Positions 6,434 through 16,829 of a DNA stretch of 39,506 nt are shown in pieces; the stretch's first letter is position 1, and every line of letters begins with the position of its first letter. This DNA is from Paracoccus aerius (GTDB lineage: Bacteria; Pseudomonadota; Alphaproteobacteria; Rhodobacterales; Rhodobacteraceae). The position numbers were made by a program, and so were the translations under genes. The stretch lies in NCBI RefSeq assembly GCF_014656455.1, contig NZ_BNCL01000015.1, positions 1 through 39,506 of the forward strand. The letters run 5' to 3'. The notes beneath the pieces were generated by a model. The model worked only from the letters and a program-made list of their open reading frames with translations, had not been told where the DNA came from and did not search any database.

Positions 6434-7984
6434 ATGTCGCAAGCGACGGACCTGTTCATCATCGGCGGCGGGATCAACGGCACGGGAATCGCCCGTGATG
6501 CCGCAGGGCGCGGCCTTTCCGTGCGGCTGGCCGAACAGGGCGACCTTGCCGGGGCAACCAGCAGCGCCTCGACCAAGCTGTTTCACGGCGGGCTGCGCTA
6601 TCTCGAATTTCTCGAACTGCGCCTTGTCCGCGAATCCCTGCGCGAGCGAGAGGTGCTGCTGCGCGCGATGCCCCATATTTCATGGCCGATGCGCTTCGTG
6701 CTGCCGCTGGATCCGAAGATGCGCTTTGCGGGCAGGACGCCGGTATCGCGGATCCTGTCGGTGCTGATGCCCTGGGGCCGCGGCTATCGCCCGAACCTGG
6801 TGATCCGGGCCGGGCTGTTCCTGTACGACAACCTGGGCGCGCGGGAAATCCTGCCCGGCACCTCGACCCTGGACCTGCGCCAGGCGCCCGAGGGCGCGCC
6901 GCTTCAGGACCGCTTGACCCGCGCCTATGAATATTCCGACGCCTGGGTGGACGATGCCCGGCTAGTGGTCCTGAATGCGCGCGACGCGGCCGCGCGCGGG
7001 GCGGACATCATCGTGGGATCAAGAGTGACCGAGGCCCGGCGCGAGGGCGACGGCTGGCTGGTCCGCCTGTCGGACGGGCGCGACTTCCGCGCCAAGGTGC
7101 TGGTCAATGCGGCCGGCCCCTGGGTCGGCCGGGTGATCCACGACGTGGCGCACCTGCCATCGACCGAAGGGGTGCGGCTGGTCCGCGGCAGCCATATCGT
7201 CACGCGGCGGCTGTTCGATCACCCCAAGGCCTATTTCCTGCAGGGCCAGGACGGCCGGATCATTTTCGCGATTCCCTATGAACGCGACTTCACGCTGATC
7301 GGAACCACCGATGTGGACCACGACGGCCCGCCCGACCGCGCCGTCTGCACGCCCGAGGAGGTGGACTATCTGTGCCGCTTCGTTTCGGGTTACTTCAAGA
7401 AGCCCGTGACCGCCGATGACGTGGTCTGGACCTATTCGGGGGTCCGGCCGCTTTACGACGATGGCTCGTCCTCGGCCACGGCGGCAACGCGGGATTACGT
7501 GCTGTCGCTGGACGACAAGGGCGCGCCCTGCCTTCATGTCTTCGGCGGCAAGATCACTACGTACCGTCGCCTGGCCGAAGCCGCAATGGCGAAGCTTGCG
7601 CCCCACCTGCCCGGCGCGGGCGCGGCCTGGACCGCCGGCGCGCATCTTCCGGGCGGCGATTTTCCGGTGGACGGGGCCGAGGGGCTGGCCCAGGCGCTGC
7701 GGCGCGACCATCCCTTCCTGACGCCCGACTGGGCGATGCGGCTGGTCCGCGCCTATGGGACCGAGGCCGCTCAGGTCCTGGGCGGGGCGCGCACGGCGGC
7801 CGATCTGGGGCGGGATTTCGGGGCGACATTGACCGAATCCGAACTGCGGTGGATGATCCGCAACGAATGGGCCCGCGACGCCAAGGGGGTGCTGTGGCGG
7901 CGGTCCAAGCTGGGCCTGCGCATGACGCCCGAACAGGTCGCCGCGATCGAGGACTACATGGCTCGCGAAAGGGTCGCCGCATGA
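6434..7984 (+). CDS. glpD: Aerobic glycerol-3-phosphate dehydrogenase (FAD)
   Basis: The protein has 516 aa, normal for GlpD. The start ATG at 6434 follows a gggagtgagg SD-like run, and the protein opens with the FAD dinucleotide-binding motif FIIGGGINGTGIARDAAGRG. Family motifs follow: ATSSASTKLFHGGLRYLE, the central DAWVDDARLVVLNARDAA, the C-terminal GTTDVDHDG and VFGGKITTYRRLAE. It oxidises glycerol 3-phosphate to dihydroxyacetone phosphate and passes electrons to quinone at the membrane. It is the first gene of the glycerol uptake operon and its stop overlaps the glpS start (ATGA). Control by the divergent GlpR is likely. Confidence 0.95.
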   Translation: MSQATDLFIIGGGINGTGIARDAAGRGLSVRLAEQGDLAGATSSASTKLFHGGLRYLEFLELRLVRESLREREVLLRAMPHISWPMRFVLPLDPKMRFAGRTPVSRILSVLMPWGRGYRPNLVIRAGLFLYDNLGAREILPGTSTLDLRQAPEGAPLQDRLTRAYEYSDAWVDDARLVVLNARDAAARGADIIVGSRVTEARREGDGWLVRLSDGRDFRAKVLVNAAGPWVGRVIHDVAHLPSTEGVRLVRGSHIVTRRLFDHPKAYFLQGQDGRIIFAIPYERDFTLIGTTDVDHDGPPDRAVCTPEEVDYLCRFVSGYFKKPVTADDVVWTYSGVRPLYDDGSSSATAATRDYVLSLDDKGAPCLHVFGGKITTYRRLAEAAMAKLAPHLPGAGAAWTAGAHLPGGDFPVDGAEGLAQALRRDHPFLTPDWAMRLVRAYGTEAAQVLGGARTAADLGRDFGATLTESELRWMIRNEWARDAKGVLWRRSKLGLRMTPEQVAAIEDYMARERVAA

Positions 7985-9048
7985 CGCTGGAGCTTCGGGG
8001 GGTCACGAAAGAGGTCGCGGGCCAGACATGGATCCACCCCACGGATCTCTCTGTGGCGCCGGGCAGCATGAACGTGCTGCTGGGGCCGACGCTGTCGGGA
8101 AAGACCACCCTGATGCGGCTGATGGCGGGACTGGACCAGCCGACGGCCGGGCAGATCCTGTGGCAGGGCCGCGACGTGACGGGCCAGCGGGTGCAGGACC
8201 GGGGCGTGGCCATGGTCTATCAGCAGTTCATCAACTATCCGTCGATGACGGTCTATGACAACATCGCCTCGCCCTTGCGGTTGCAGCGGGTGGCAAGGGC
8301 CGAGATCGACCGACGCGTGCGGGAAACGGCGGCGATGATGCGCCTGACCCCGATGCTGGACCGCCGCCCGCTGGAACTGTCGGGCGGCCAGCAGCAGCGC
8401 ACGGCCCTGGCCCGCGCCTTGGTCAAGGGTGCGGGCCTTGTGCTGCTGGACGAGCCGCTGGCGAACCTCGACTACAAGCTGCGCGAGGAATTGCGGGCCG
8501 AAATCCCCCGCATCTTCGAGGCATCAGGCGCGATCTTCGTCTATGCAACGACCGAGCCCGAGGAGGCGCTGCTTCTGGGCGGCAACACCGCGACGCTGTG
8601 GCAAGGCCGCGTCACGCAGTTCGGTCCCACGCCGCAGGTGTATCGCCGCCCGCAGGACGCCACGACCGCGCGGGTCTTCAGCGACCCGCCCATGAACTTC
8701 AAGACGGTTGAGGTTAGCCGTGGCGAGGCCGTGCTGGACGACGTCCGCTGGCCTGTGGACGTGCCGGATGGCCGCTATACCGCCGGCTTCCGCGCACCCC
8801 ACCTGACGCTGGACCCCGCACCCGGCGCCGTGGCGCTGTCTGCGCAGTTGGGCGCGACCGAGATCACCGGGGCCGAGACCTTCCTGCATCTGCTGCACGG
8901 GCAGGACCGCTGGGTCGGGCTGGTTCCGGGCGTCCGCAGGCTTTCCGTCGGTGCGCCTCTGACGGTGTGGCTGGATCCGGCGCATGTCTATTTGTTCGAC
9001 GAAGGCGGCAGGCTTGCCCGCGCCGCCCCTTATTCACGGGCGGCGTGA
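7981..9048 (+). CDS. glpS: Glycerol ABC transporter ATP-binding subunit GlpS (H-loop His absent)
   Basis: The protein has 355 aa: an ABC ATPase domain (to about residue 235) and a C-terminal TOBE/OB-type domain as in sugar (CUT1-like) importers. Walker A is GPTLSGKT (35-42), the Q-loop is at Q81, the signature LSGGQ is at 133-137 and Walker B LVLLDE is at 153-158. At the H-loop, where VTHD is expected, the sequence is YATTEPEEA, with Thr191 in place of the catalytic His. It should pair with GlpT on the inner face of GlpPQ to energise glycerol import. The start overlaps the glpD stop (ATGA) and the stop overlaps glpT (TGATG). Confidence 0.93.
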   Translation: MTLELRGVTKEVAGQTWIHPTDLSVAPGSMNVLLGPTLSGKTTLMRLMAGLDQPTAGQILWQGRDVTGQRVQDRGVAMVYQQFINYPSMTVYDNIASPLRLQRVARAEIDRRVRETAAMMRLTPMLDRRPLELSGGQQQRTALARALVKGAGLVLLDEPLANLDYKLREELRAEIPRIFEASGAIFVYATTEPEEALLLGGNTATLWQGRVTQFGPTPQVYRRPQDATTARVFSDPPMNFKTVEVSRGEAVLDDVRWPVDVPDGRYTAGFRAPHLTLDPAPGAVALSAQLGATEITGAETFLHLLHGQDRWVGLVPGVRRLSVGAPLTVWLDPAHVYLFDEGGRLARAAPYSRAA

Positions 9049-10129
9049 TGGCGCAGATCACCTTTGACAACCTTGCCCACAGCTACCTGGCCGCGCCCAA
9101 GGCGGACCCCGACTGGGCGCTGAAGCCGATGTCGCTGACATGGCGCGATGGCGGGGCCTATGCGCTGCTTGGCAGTTCCGGTTGCGGCAAGACCACGCTG
9201 CTGAACATCATCTCGGGCCTGCTGCATCCCAGCCGGGGTCGCGTGCTGTTCGGCGACCGCGACGTGACGGACCTGCCGACGGCCGAACGCAACATCGCGC
9301 AGGTGTTCCAGTTCCCGGTCGTGTATGACACGATGACCGTCCGCCAGAACCTGGCCTTCCCGCTGAAGAACCGCGGCCTTCCCGCCGACCAGATCGCCGC
9401 GCGGGTCGATGCGGTGGCCCGCATGATCGGCATGACCGATACGCTGGATCGCCGCGCGCGCGGGTTGACGGCCGATGCCAAGCAGAAGATCAGCCTGGGC
9501 CGCGGCATGGTCCGCCAGGACGTGAACGCGATCCTGTTCGACGAACCCTTGACGGTCATCGACCCGCAGATGAAGTGGGAATTGCGCACCCAACTGAAGG
9601 CGCTGCACCGCGAGTTCGGGCACACGATGATCTATGTCACCCATGACCAGACCGAGGCGCTGACCTTCGCCGACGAAGTCGTGGTCATGTCCGAAGGCCG
9701 CATCGTCCAGGCGGGCACCCCGCAATCCTTGTTCGACGCACCGGCCCATACCTTCGTTGGCTATTTCATCGGATCGCCCGGCATGAACCTGCTGGAGGCA
9801 CGGGTCGAGGGCGCGACGGCCCATGTGGCAGGGGTCTCTGTCCCGCTGGCCGCGCCTTATGCGACGCCGTCGGGCCGTGTCCAGATAGGCATCCGCCCTG
9901 ACGCCGCCCGGCCCACCACCGGCGACGGGCTGCCCTTCCGCCTTCTGCGCACCGAGGACGTGGGCCACCACCGCATCCTGCGCGGCGAGGTTGCGGGCGC
10001 GTCCTTCAACCTGACCGTCCCCGAGGACGAGCCGATCCCTGCCACCTTCGACCGCATCACGCTCGACCCCGCCCGGATCGGCGTCTTCGTGGACGACTGG
10101 CGCATCGAGCCGCTGGAAAGGGCTGCCTG

Positions 10130-10130
<1 letters not shown>
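9048..10130 (+). CDS. glpT: Glycerol ABC transporter ATP-binding subunit GlpT (degenerate signature motif)
   Basis: The protein has 360 aa: ABC ATPase plus C-terminal TOBE-type domain. Walker A is GSSGCGKTT (42-50), the Q-loop is at Q88, Walker B ILFDE is at 162-166, and the H-loop is intact (VTHDQTEA, His199). The signature motif is not LSGGQ but LTADA (140-144), and the D-loop reads TVID. The sequence is thus complementary to GlpS, which keeps the signature but lacks the H-loop His. The name follows the glycerol-importer nomenclature of rhizobia and is unrelated to the E. coli glycerol-3-phosphate antiporter GlpT. The ATG overlaps the glpS stop, and the stop overlaps glpP. Confidence 0.93.
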
Positions 10131-10992
<862 letters not shown>

Positions 10993-10996
<4 letters not shown>

Positions 10997-11808
10997 CCAC
11001 CGCCCGCGCATCCCGAGGGTCCGCTGTCGTCATGACCCTGTATCTTCTGTTCCTGCTGGTGCCGATCTACTGGCTGGTCAACATGAGCCTGAAGACCAAT
11101 GCCGAGATCACAGGCACCTTCAGCCTCTGGCCGCTGAACCCGACGCTGAACAATTATCGCATCATCCTGACCGACCCCAGCTGGTACATGGGCTACGTCA
11201 ACAGCCTGATCTATGTCGTGCTGAACACCGCGCTGTCGCTGGCCGTGGCCCTGCCTGCCGCCTATGCCTTCAGCCGCTATCGCTTCCTGGGTGACAAGCA
11301 CCTGTTCTTCTGGCTGCTGACGAACCGCATGGCCCCGCCCGCGGTCTTCGCCCTGCCCTTCTTCCAGCTTTATTCCGCGGTGGGCCTGTTCGACACGCAT
11401 ATCGCCGTGGCCCTGGCGCATTGCCTGTTCAACGTGCCGCTGGCCGTCTGGATCCTTGAAGGCTTCATGTCGGGCGTCCCGCGCGAGATCGACGAGACCG
11501 CCTATATCGACGGCTACAGCTTCCCGCGCTTCTTCACGCGCATCTTCATGCCCCTGATCGCCAGCGGCATCGGGGTCGCGGCCTTCTTCTGCTTCATGTT
11601 CAGCTGGGTGGAACTGCTGCTGTCGCGCACGCTGACCTCGGTGAACGCCAAGCCCATCGCGGCGACCATGACCCGCACGGTCAGCGCATCTGGCCTGGAC
11701 TGGGGCGTGCTGGCCGCGGCGGGGGTGCTGACCATCTTGCCCGGCGCCTTGGTCATCTGGTTCGTCCGCAACTATATCGCCAAGGGCTTCGCCCTGGGGA
11801 GGGTGTGA
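10993..11808 (+). CDS. glpQ: Glycerol ABC transporter permease GlpQ
   Basis: The protein has 271 aa with six predicted membrane segments. The first follows a short cytoplasmic N-terminus (VVMTLYLLFLLVPIYWLV). The EAA loop reads EIDETAYIDGYSFPRFF, close to the EAAxIDG consensus. A second-subunit CUT1-like architecture and its place after glpP make it the partner permease. The start overlaps the glpP stop (ATGA) and the stop overlaps the DUF2160 gene (TGATG). The name is that of the importer permease; it is not the periplasmic phosphodiesterase GlpQ of E. coli. Confidence 0.93.
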
Positions 11809-12209
11809 TGCGCGGCCGTTCGCTGAACACGGGTTTCCTTGCCGCTGCCCTGCTGATGCTGGCCGTGCTGGCCTGGCTGTTCATGCTTGTCCCGTCCGAG
11901 GACGGGGTGCGGGAATGGACCGAAAGCCTCAATCCCGGCGGCTGGATGGCCTGGACCCTTCCGACCGCCCTGTTCTTCTGGGTGATCGCGGCGCTGCTGC
12001 TGGTCTTCACCTGGCTTGCCATCCGGTCCCCGGAAACGCCTCGCAGGGGCATCCTGGGGATATGGACGACCCGGGGCGACCGGCTGTTCATCAGCCTGCT
12101 CGGCTCGGCCTTCATCAACCTTGCCTGGCTGGGTTTCGGAGGAATGCCCGCCTGGGGAGGCTTGATCCTGTCACTGATCTACGCCGCGGCGGTGTTCCGC
12201 TGGGTGTGA
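11808..12209 (+). CDS. DUF2160-type small membrane protein of the glycerol transporter operon
   Basis: The protein has 133 aa and three or four predicted membrane segments. The C-terminal part, from about GGWMAWTLPTALFF (residue 43) to the end, matches what I know of DUF2160 proteins encoded between the permease and binding-protein genes of glycerol transporters; RGDRLFISLLGSAFINLAWLG is characteristic. DUF2160 proteins are usually about 90 aa. This one carries about 42 extra N-terminal residues with an additional hydrophobic helix (FLAAALLMLAVLAWLFML). The ATG chosen overlaps the glpQ stop (TGATG), which supports the long form. Its function is unknown; a role as an accessory membrane subunit of the transporter is inferred from position. 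Confidence 0.85.
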   Translation: MRGRSLNTGFLAAALLMLAVLAWLFMLVPSEDGVREWTESLNPGGWMAWTLPTALFFWVIAALLLVFTWLAIRSPETPRRGILGIWTTRGDRLFISLLGSAFINLAWLGFGGMPAWGGLILSLIYAAAVFRWV

Positions 12210-12247
12210 AAACGGGCCGCCAAGGCCCATCCTGGGGAGGAGAAGAC

Positions 12248-13960
12248 ATGAAGTTCTACCTGACGACGGCCATGAGCCTTGCGCTGATGGTCACCGGCGC
12301 ACAGGCCGGGATGGAGGAGGCCAAGGCCTTCCTCGACGCCGAGATCGGCGACATGTCCAGCCTGGACCGCGCCGCGCAAGAGGCCGAGATGCAATGGTTC
12401 ATCGACGCCGCCCAGCCCTTCGCGGGGATGGACATCAAGGTGGTGTCCGAAACCATCACGACCCACGAATACGAGGCAAAGACGCTTGCCCCCGCCTTCA
12501 CGGCCATCACCGGCATCAGGGTCACCCATGACCTGATCGGCGAAGGCGACGTGGTGGAAAAGCTGCAAACGCAGATGCAGTCCGGCGAGAACATCTATGA
12601 CGCCTATGTCAACGACAGCGACCTGATCGGCACCCATTGGCGTTACCAGCAAGCGCGCAACCTGACCGACTGGATGGCGAATGCCGGGGCGGACGTGACG
12701 AACCCGAACCTCGACATCGACGACTTCATCGGCAAGTCCTTCACGACCGCGCCCGACGGGAACATGTACCAGCTTCCCGACCAGCAGTTCGCCAACCTTT
12801 ACTGGTTCCGCAAGGACTGGTTCGACGACGAGACGAACAAGGCCGAGTTCCGCGAGCGTTACGGCTATGACCTGGGCGTGCCCGTTACATGGTCGGCCTA
12901 CGAGGACATCGCCGAGTTCTTCACGGGACGTGAGATCGACGGCAAGCAAGTCTATGGCCACATGGACTATGGCAAGAAGGACCCGTCGCTTGGCTGGCGC
13001 TTCACCGATGCCTGGCTGTCGATGGCCGGGAACGGCGACAAGGGCATCCCGAACGGCCTGCCGGTGGACGAATGGGGCATCCGGGTGGATGAGAACAGCC
13101 GCCCCGTCGGTAGCTGCGTCGCGCGCGGCGGGGACACCAACGGCCCTGCCTCGGTCTATGCGATCCAGAAATACCTGGACTGGATGACCAAATACGCGCC
13201 CCCCGCGGCCCAGGGCATGACATTCAGCGAAAGCGGCCCCGTCCCCAGCCAGGGCGAGGTCGCCCAGCAGATGTTCACCTATACCGCCTTCACCGCTGAT
13301 TTCGTCAAGGAAGGCTTGCCGGTGGTGAACGAGGACGGCACGCCGAAATGGCGATTTGCCCCCTCGCCGCACGGCGCCTATTGGCAGGACGGGATGAAGC
13401 TGGGCTATCAGGACGCCGGGTCCTGGACGCTGCTGAAATCGACGCCGGACGACCGCGCCAAGGCGGCATGGCTTTACGCGCAGTTCGTGACCTCGAAGAC
13501 GGTGGACGTGAAGAAAAGCCATGTCGGCCTGACCTTCATCCGCCAGTCCACGCTGGACCACCAGTCCTTCACCGACCGCGCGCCCAAGCTGGGCGGCTTG
13601 ATCGAGTTCTATCGCAGCCCCGCCCGCCTGCAGTGGTCGCCCACGGGCACCAACGTGCCGGATTATCCTAAGCTGGCGCAACTGTGGTGGCAGGCGATCG
13701 GCGATGCCGCCTCCGGCGCAAAGACCGCGCAGGAAGCCATGGACAGCCTGTGCGCGGAACAGGAAAAGGTGCTCGAACGCCTGGAACGCGCGGGCGTGCA
13801 GGGCGACATCGGCCCCAAGATGGCCGAGGAGCATGACCTGGAATGGTGGAACAACTTCGCCAAGGAGCGTGGCGGCATTGCCCCTCAGCTGAAGCTGGAG
13901 AACGAGGATCCCCAGCCCGAGACCATCAGCTATGACGAGCTGGTGAAAAGCTGGCAGTGA
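12248..13960 (+). CDS. glpV: Periplasmic glycerol-binding protein of the ABC transporter
   Basis: The protein has 570 aa, long for a binding protein but normal for this family. It starts with a Sec signal peptide (MKFYLTTAMSLALMVTGAQA, likely cleavage after AQA). The mature part has the extracellular solute-binding fold, with ETITTHEYEAKTLAPAF, EGDVVEKLQTQMQSGENIYDAY and the Trp-rich segment PDQQFANLYWFRKDWF. A strong SD (GGGGAGGAGA) lies 4-12 bases before the ATG, so it is the one gene in the operon with its own good ribosome site. That fits the excess of binding protein needed over membrane subunits. It delivers glycerol to GlpPQ. A strong hairpin follows the gene. Confidence 0.93.
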   Translation: MKFYLTTAMSLALMVTGAQAGMEEAKAFLDAEIGDMSSLDRAAQEAEMQWFIDAAQPFAGMDIKVVSETITTHEYEAKTLAPAFTAITGIRVTHDLIGEGDVVEKLQTQMQSGENIYDAYVNDSDLIGTHWRYQQARNLTDWMANAGADVTNPNLDIDDFIGKSFTTAPDGNMYQLPDQQFANLYWFRKDWFDDETNKAEFRERYGYDLGVPVTWSAYEDIAEFFTGREIDGKQVYGHMDYGKKDPSLGWRFTDAWLSMAGNGDKGIPNGLPVDEWGIRVDENSRPVGSCVARGGDTNGPASVYAIQKYLDWMTKYAPPAAQGMTFSESGPVPSQGEVAQQMFTYTAFTADFVKEGLPVVNEDGTPKWRFAPSPHGAYWQDGMKLGYQDAGSWTLLKSTPDDRAKAAWLYAQFVTSKTVDVKKSHVGLTFIRQSTLDHQSFTDRAPKLGGLIEFYRSPARLQWSPTGTNVPDYPKLAQLWWQAIGDAASGAKTAQEAMDSLCAEQEKVLERLERAGVQGDIGPKMAEEHDLEWWNNFAKERGGIAPQLKLENEDPQPETISYDELVKSWQ

Positions 13961-13972
13961 CCGAACGACAAG

Positions 13973-13998
13973 GGGGAACCCGGCCTGCCGGGTTCCCC
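13973..13998 (+). terminator. Strong hairpin ending the glycerol operon
   Basis: GGGGAACCCGG (13973-13983) and CCGGGTTCCCC (13988-13998) form a perfect 11-bp stem with a CCTG loop, 12 bases after the glpV stop. No U-run follows, as is common for terminators or 3'-stabilising hairpins in GC-rich alphaproteobacteria. From here to the next gene (13999-14207) I see nothing else convincing. Confidence 0.65.
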
Positions 13999-14207
13999 GC
14001 CATTGCGCTGCATTGTCCATGTCGGTTCGTGCAGCGGCATGATCGGGCAAAGGGGCGGAGCGGTTTGGCCCTCAGGCCACGGAAGGAAGGCAGGTCGGTC
14101 GCCCAGGGGGTTGCGGCCGGGTGGAACTGCCGCGAATATCCCTCGAACAGGACAGGAAGCCCCGCCAGCGGGGTGATTCTGCTGCGTCGCGCGATCAGGA
14201 AGACCAG

Positions 14208-16829
14208 ATGAATATCGAAACGCCCCCGGCTGACTGGCTGTCCGCCTATGACAGTCGTGTGGCGCGCGAGATCGCGGCACGGGACTGGTCCGCAACGGGC
14301 TTGGGCCCGGTCAAGGCCTGGCCCGCCGACCTGCGGGCGATCCTGTCCACCATCCTGGCCTGCCCGACGCCCATGTATCTGGCCTGGGGGGCGGACCTCA
14401 TCTCGTTCTACAACGATGCCTATATCCCGATCCTGGGCTATCGCGCCCCGAATGCGATCGGCAGACCCTTCCGCGACCTGTGGGCAAGCATCTGGGACGA
14501 CATCTCTCCTCTGGTCGAGGGCTGTTTGCGCGGCGAAAGCCAGAAGGTCGTCGACATGCGGCTGGACCTTGGCCGCGCGGGCCTGCCCGAGGAAAGCTAT
14601 TGGACCTTCACCTATTCACCGGCAATCGACGCTTCGGGCCGCATCGCGGGCCTGCTGTGCGTCACGGGCGAGACGACGGACCGCGTCCTTGCCGAACGCG
14701 CGCGGGCAGAGGTGGCGCAGCGGCTTGAACTGGCCATGTCGGCAGGCAACAGCGTGGGCATCTGGGATTGGGACGTGGAAACGAACCGCGTCACCGTCGA
14801 TTCCCGTTTCGCAACCATGTTCGGCGTGGATCCCCAACTTGCCGCCCAAGGCGCCGCGGTCGAGGAGTTTCTCAAAGGCATTCACCCCGAGGATCGCGCC
14901 CATGTGCAAGCCAGGATCGCCGAGGCCGTCCAGTCGGTCGGGCCGTTCACCGCTGAATACCGTCTGCTGCACGACGATGGAACGATCCGCTGGATTTCCG
15001 CCCAGGGGCGCTGCATCCCCGGCCCCGATGGCAAATGCGCACGCCTTCCGGGCATCACCTATGACATCACCCGCCTGAAAGAAGCGGAAGCCCAGTTGCG
15101 GGTCGCGAAGGAAGAACGCGAATTCGTCCTGGATCAGATCGGACGTCAGCGCCTTCAGTCAGATCCGCAGGAAATCCTGCGCGCGTCGTCCGAAGCCCTG
15201 GGCAAGCGGCTTGGTGTGAACCGGGTCGGCTTCTATCGCCTGACAGGCCCCCAGAACATCTGCCACGAAGCGTCCTGGTCCGACGGCAGGCTGCCGCCCC
15301 TGATGGGAATGCAGGCGACATACCATTATGGCGCCTTTGCCGACACCGAACGTCGCGCAGGGCGGGCGCTCGTCTTCGGGGACAGCCGGACGGACAGCAA
15401 GGGTGACCTGGCGCCCTATGCCGACGAAGGGGTTCTGGCAGGCATCTGCGTGCCTTTGCTGACCGAAGGGACCTGGGCGGCTGGCATCTATCTGCACCAG
15501 GCCGATGTCCGTGCCTGGACCGAACCCGAGATCGCCCTTGCAAAGGAGATCGTCCAGCAGACCTGGCTTGCCATCGAAAGGGCCGAGGCGCTGCAAAGGC
15601 TGAACCGCAGGATCGCCGAACAAGAGGCAGCCCTCGAGCAGCGCGAGATCGTGCTGCGCGAAGAGTTCGAGCGCCGCGAGGCTGCCGAACGCCAGCTTCG
15701 CCAGTTGCAGAAGATGGAGGCGGTCGGCCAGTTGACGGGCGGCATCGCGCATGACTTCAACAACATGCTTGCCGTGGTCATCAGCGGGCTGAACCTGACG
15801 CAGCGCCAGCTATCGCGCGGAAACAGTGACGTGGGCCAGTTCATCGAGGGCGCCCTGGAAGGCGCCAATCGCGCTGCCGCCTTGACGCAGCGATTGCTTG
15901 CCTTCTCGCGCCAGCAGCCGCTGGAACCGGTCGTGATCGATGCAAATGCCCTGCTGACGGGTTTGTCGGACATGCTGGCCCGATCGCTTGGGGAAACGAT
16001 CGTTCTGGAAAACCGGCTGGAACCCGGTCTTTGGCCGACCAAGGCCGACCCCAACCAGTTGGAGAACGCGATCATCAACCTGGCCGTGAATGCCCGCGAC
16101 GCGATGCCGGACGGGGGACGGGTCATGCTGGAGACGACCAATCTGGACCTGGGCCAGACCACGTCGCGGCCCCTGGGGGTAGAGGCGGGGGCCTATGTCC
16201 GCATCCGGGTGCAGGACACCGGCGCGGGAATGACGCCCGAGGTCCTGGCCAAGGCCTTCGACCCCTTCTTCACGACCAAGCCCACCGGACGCGGCACGGG
16301 CCTTGGCCTCAGCCAGGTTTACGGCTTCATCCGCCAGTCGGGCGGCTATGTCGCGATGACTTCGCAATTGGGGGAAGGAACCACGGTCGATCTCTACCTG
16401 CCGCGCAGCCAGGACCATGCGGCTGAAAAGCAGGGCGACCTGGCGGCGGACGTGCCGATGGGACGGGCAAAGGACGTGATCCTGGTCGTCGAGGACGAGG
16501 ACCGGGTCCGTGCCTTCACCGTCGCCTCGCTGCGCGACCTGGGCTATACCGTGCTGGAGGCCGCGTCTGGCCCGCTGGCCCTGGATATCCTGGGACAGCG
16601 GCCAGACATCGCGCTGTTGTTCACCGATGTGGTGATGCCGCAGATGACTGGCCCGCAACTGGTCGAGCAGGCGCGCACCGTCCGCAGCGATCTGCGGGTC
16701 GTCTTCACCAGCGGCTATACCGGCAGTTCGTCCGAGGCGGACGAGCGGATCAAGGCAGGGGGCAACTTCCTGGCCAAGCCCTTCAGCTTCGACCAGTTGG
16801 CCCGCAAGATCGGCGCGGCGCTGGCTTAA
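14208..16829 (+). CDS. Hybrid sensor histidine kinase (PAS-PAS-GAF-HisKA-HATPase-REC)
   Basis: The protein has 873 aa with no membrane segment, so it is a cytoplasmic sensor. Order: an N-terminal PAS-like domain opening with [14 protein letters not shown] (residues about 26-170), a PAS_3/PAC domain (about 180-295, ending in [12 protein letters not shown]), a GAF domain (about 310-460), a coiled coil (460-510) and a HisKA box with His515 (GGIAHDFNN). The HATPase domain has [16 protein letters not shown] and [16 protein letters not shown]-terminal receiver domain has the acidic VVEDED and acceptor Asp807 ([11 protein letters not shown]). The ATG at 14208 has AGGAAGA upstream. No response regulator is adjacent, so its output partner is unknown. 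Its stop overlaps that of convergent uvrB. Confidence 0.9.
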   Translation: MNIETPPADWLSAYDSRVAREIAARDWSATGLGPVKAWPADLRAILSTILACPTPMYLAWGADLISFYNDAYIPILGYRAPNAIGRPFRDLWASIWDDISPLVEGCLRGESQKVVDMRLDLGRAGLPEESYWTFTYSPAIDASGRIAGLLCVTGETTDRVLAERARAEVAQRLELAMSAGNSVGIWDWDVETNRVTVDSRFATMFGVDPQLAAQGAAVEEFLKGIHPEDRAHVQARIAEAVQSVGPFTAEYRLLHDDGTIRWISAQGRCIPGPDGKCARLPGITYDITRLKEAEAQLRVAKEEREFVLDQIGRQRLQSDPQEILRASSEALGKRLGVNRVGFYRLTGPQNICHEASWSDGRLPPLMGMQATYHYGAFADTERRAGRALVFGDSRTDSKGDLAPYADEGVLAGICVPLLTEGTWAAGIYLHQADVRAWTEPEIALAKEIVQQTWLAIERAEALQRLNRRIAEQEAALEQREIVLREEFERREAAERQLRQLQKMEAVGQLTGGIAHDFNNMLAVVISGLNLTQRQLSRGNSDVGQFIEGALEGANRAAALTQRLLAFSRQQPLEPVVIDANALLTGLSDMLARSLGETIVLENRLEPGLWPTKADPNQLENAIINLAVNARDAMPDGGRVMLETTNLDLGQTTSRPLGVEAGAYVRIRVQDTGAGMTPEVLAKAFDPFFTTKPTGRGTGLGLSQVYGFIRQSGGYVAMTSQLGEGTTVDLYLPRSQDHAAEKQGDLAADVPMGRAKDVILVVEDEDRVRAFTVASLRDLGYTVLEAASGPLALDILGQRPDIALLFTDVVMPQMTGPQLVEQARTVRSDLRVVFTSGYTGSSSEADERIKAGGNFLAKPFSFDQLARKIGAALA

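Noticed and set aside
12179..14050. 623-codon minus-strand open frame
   Set aside because: Antisense to glpV; the real gene has signal peptide, SD and family motifs on the plus strand.
14120..14160. GGAAC upstream of the kinase as an EcfG general-stress promoter
   Set aside because: No CGTT-type -10 follows at the required spacing.
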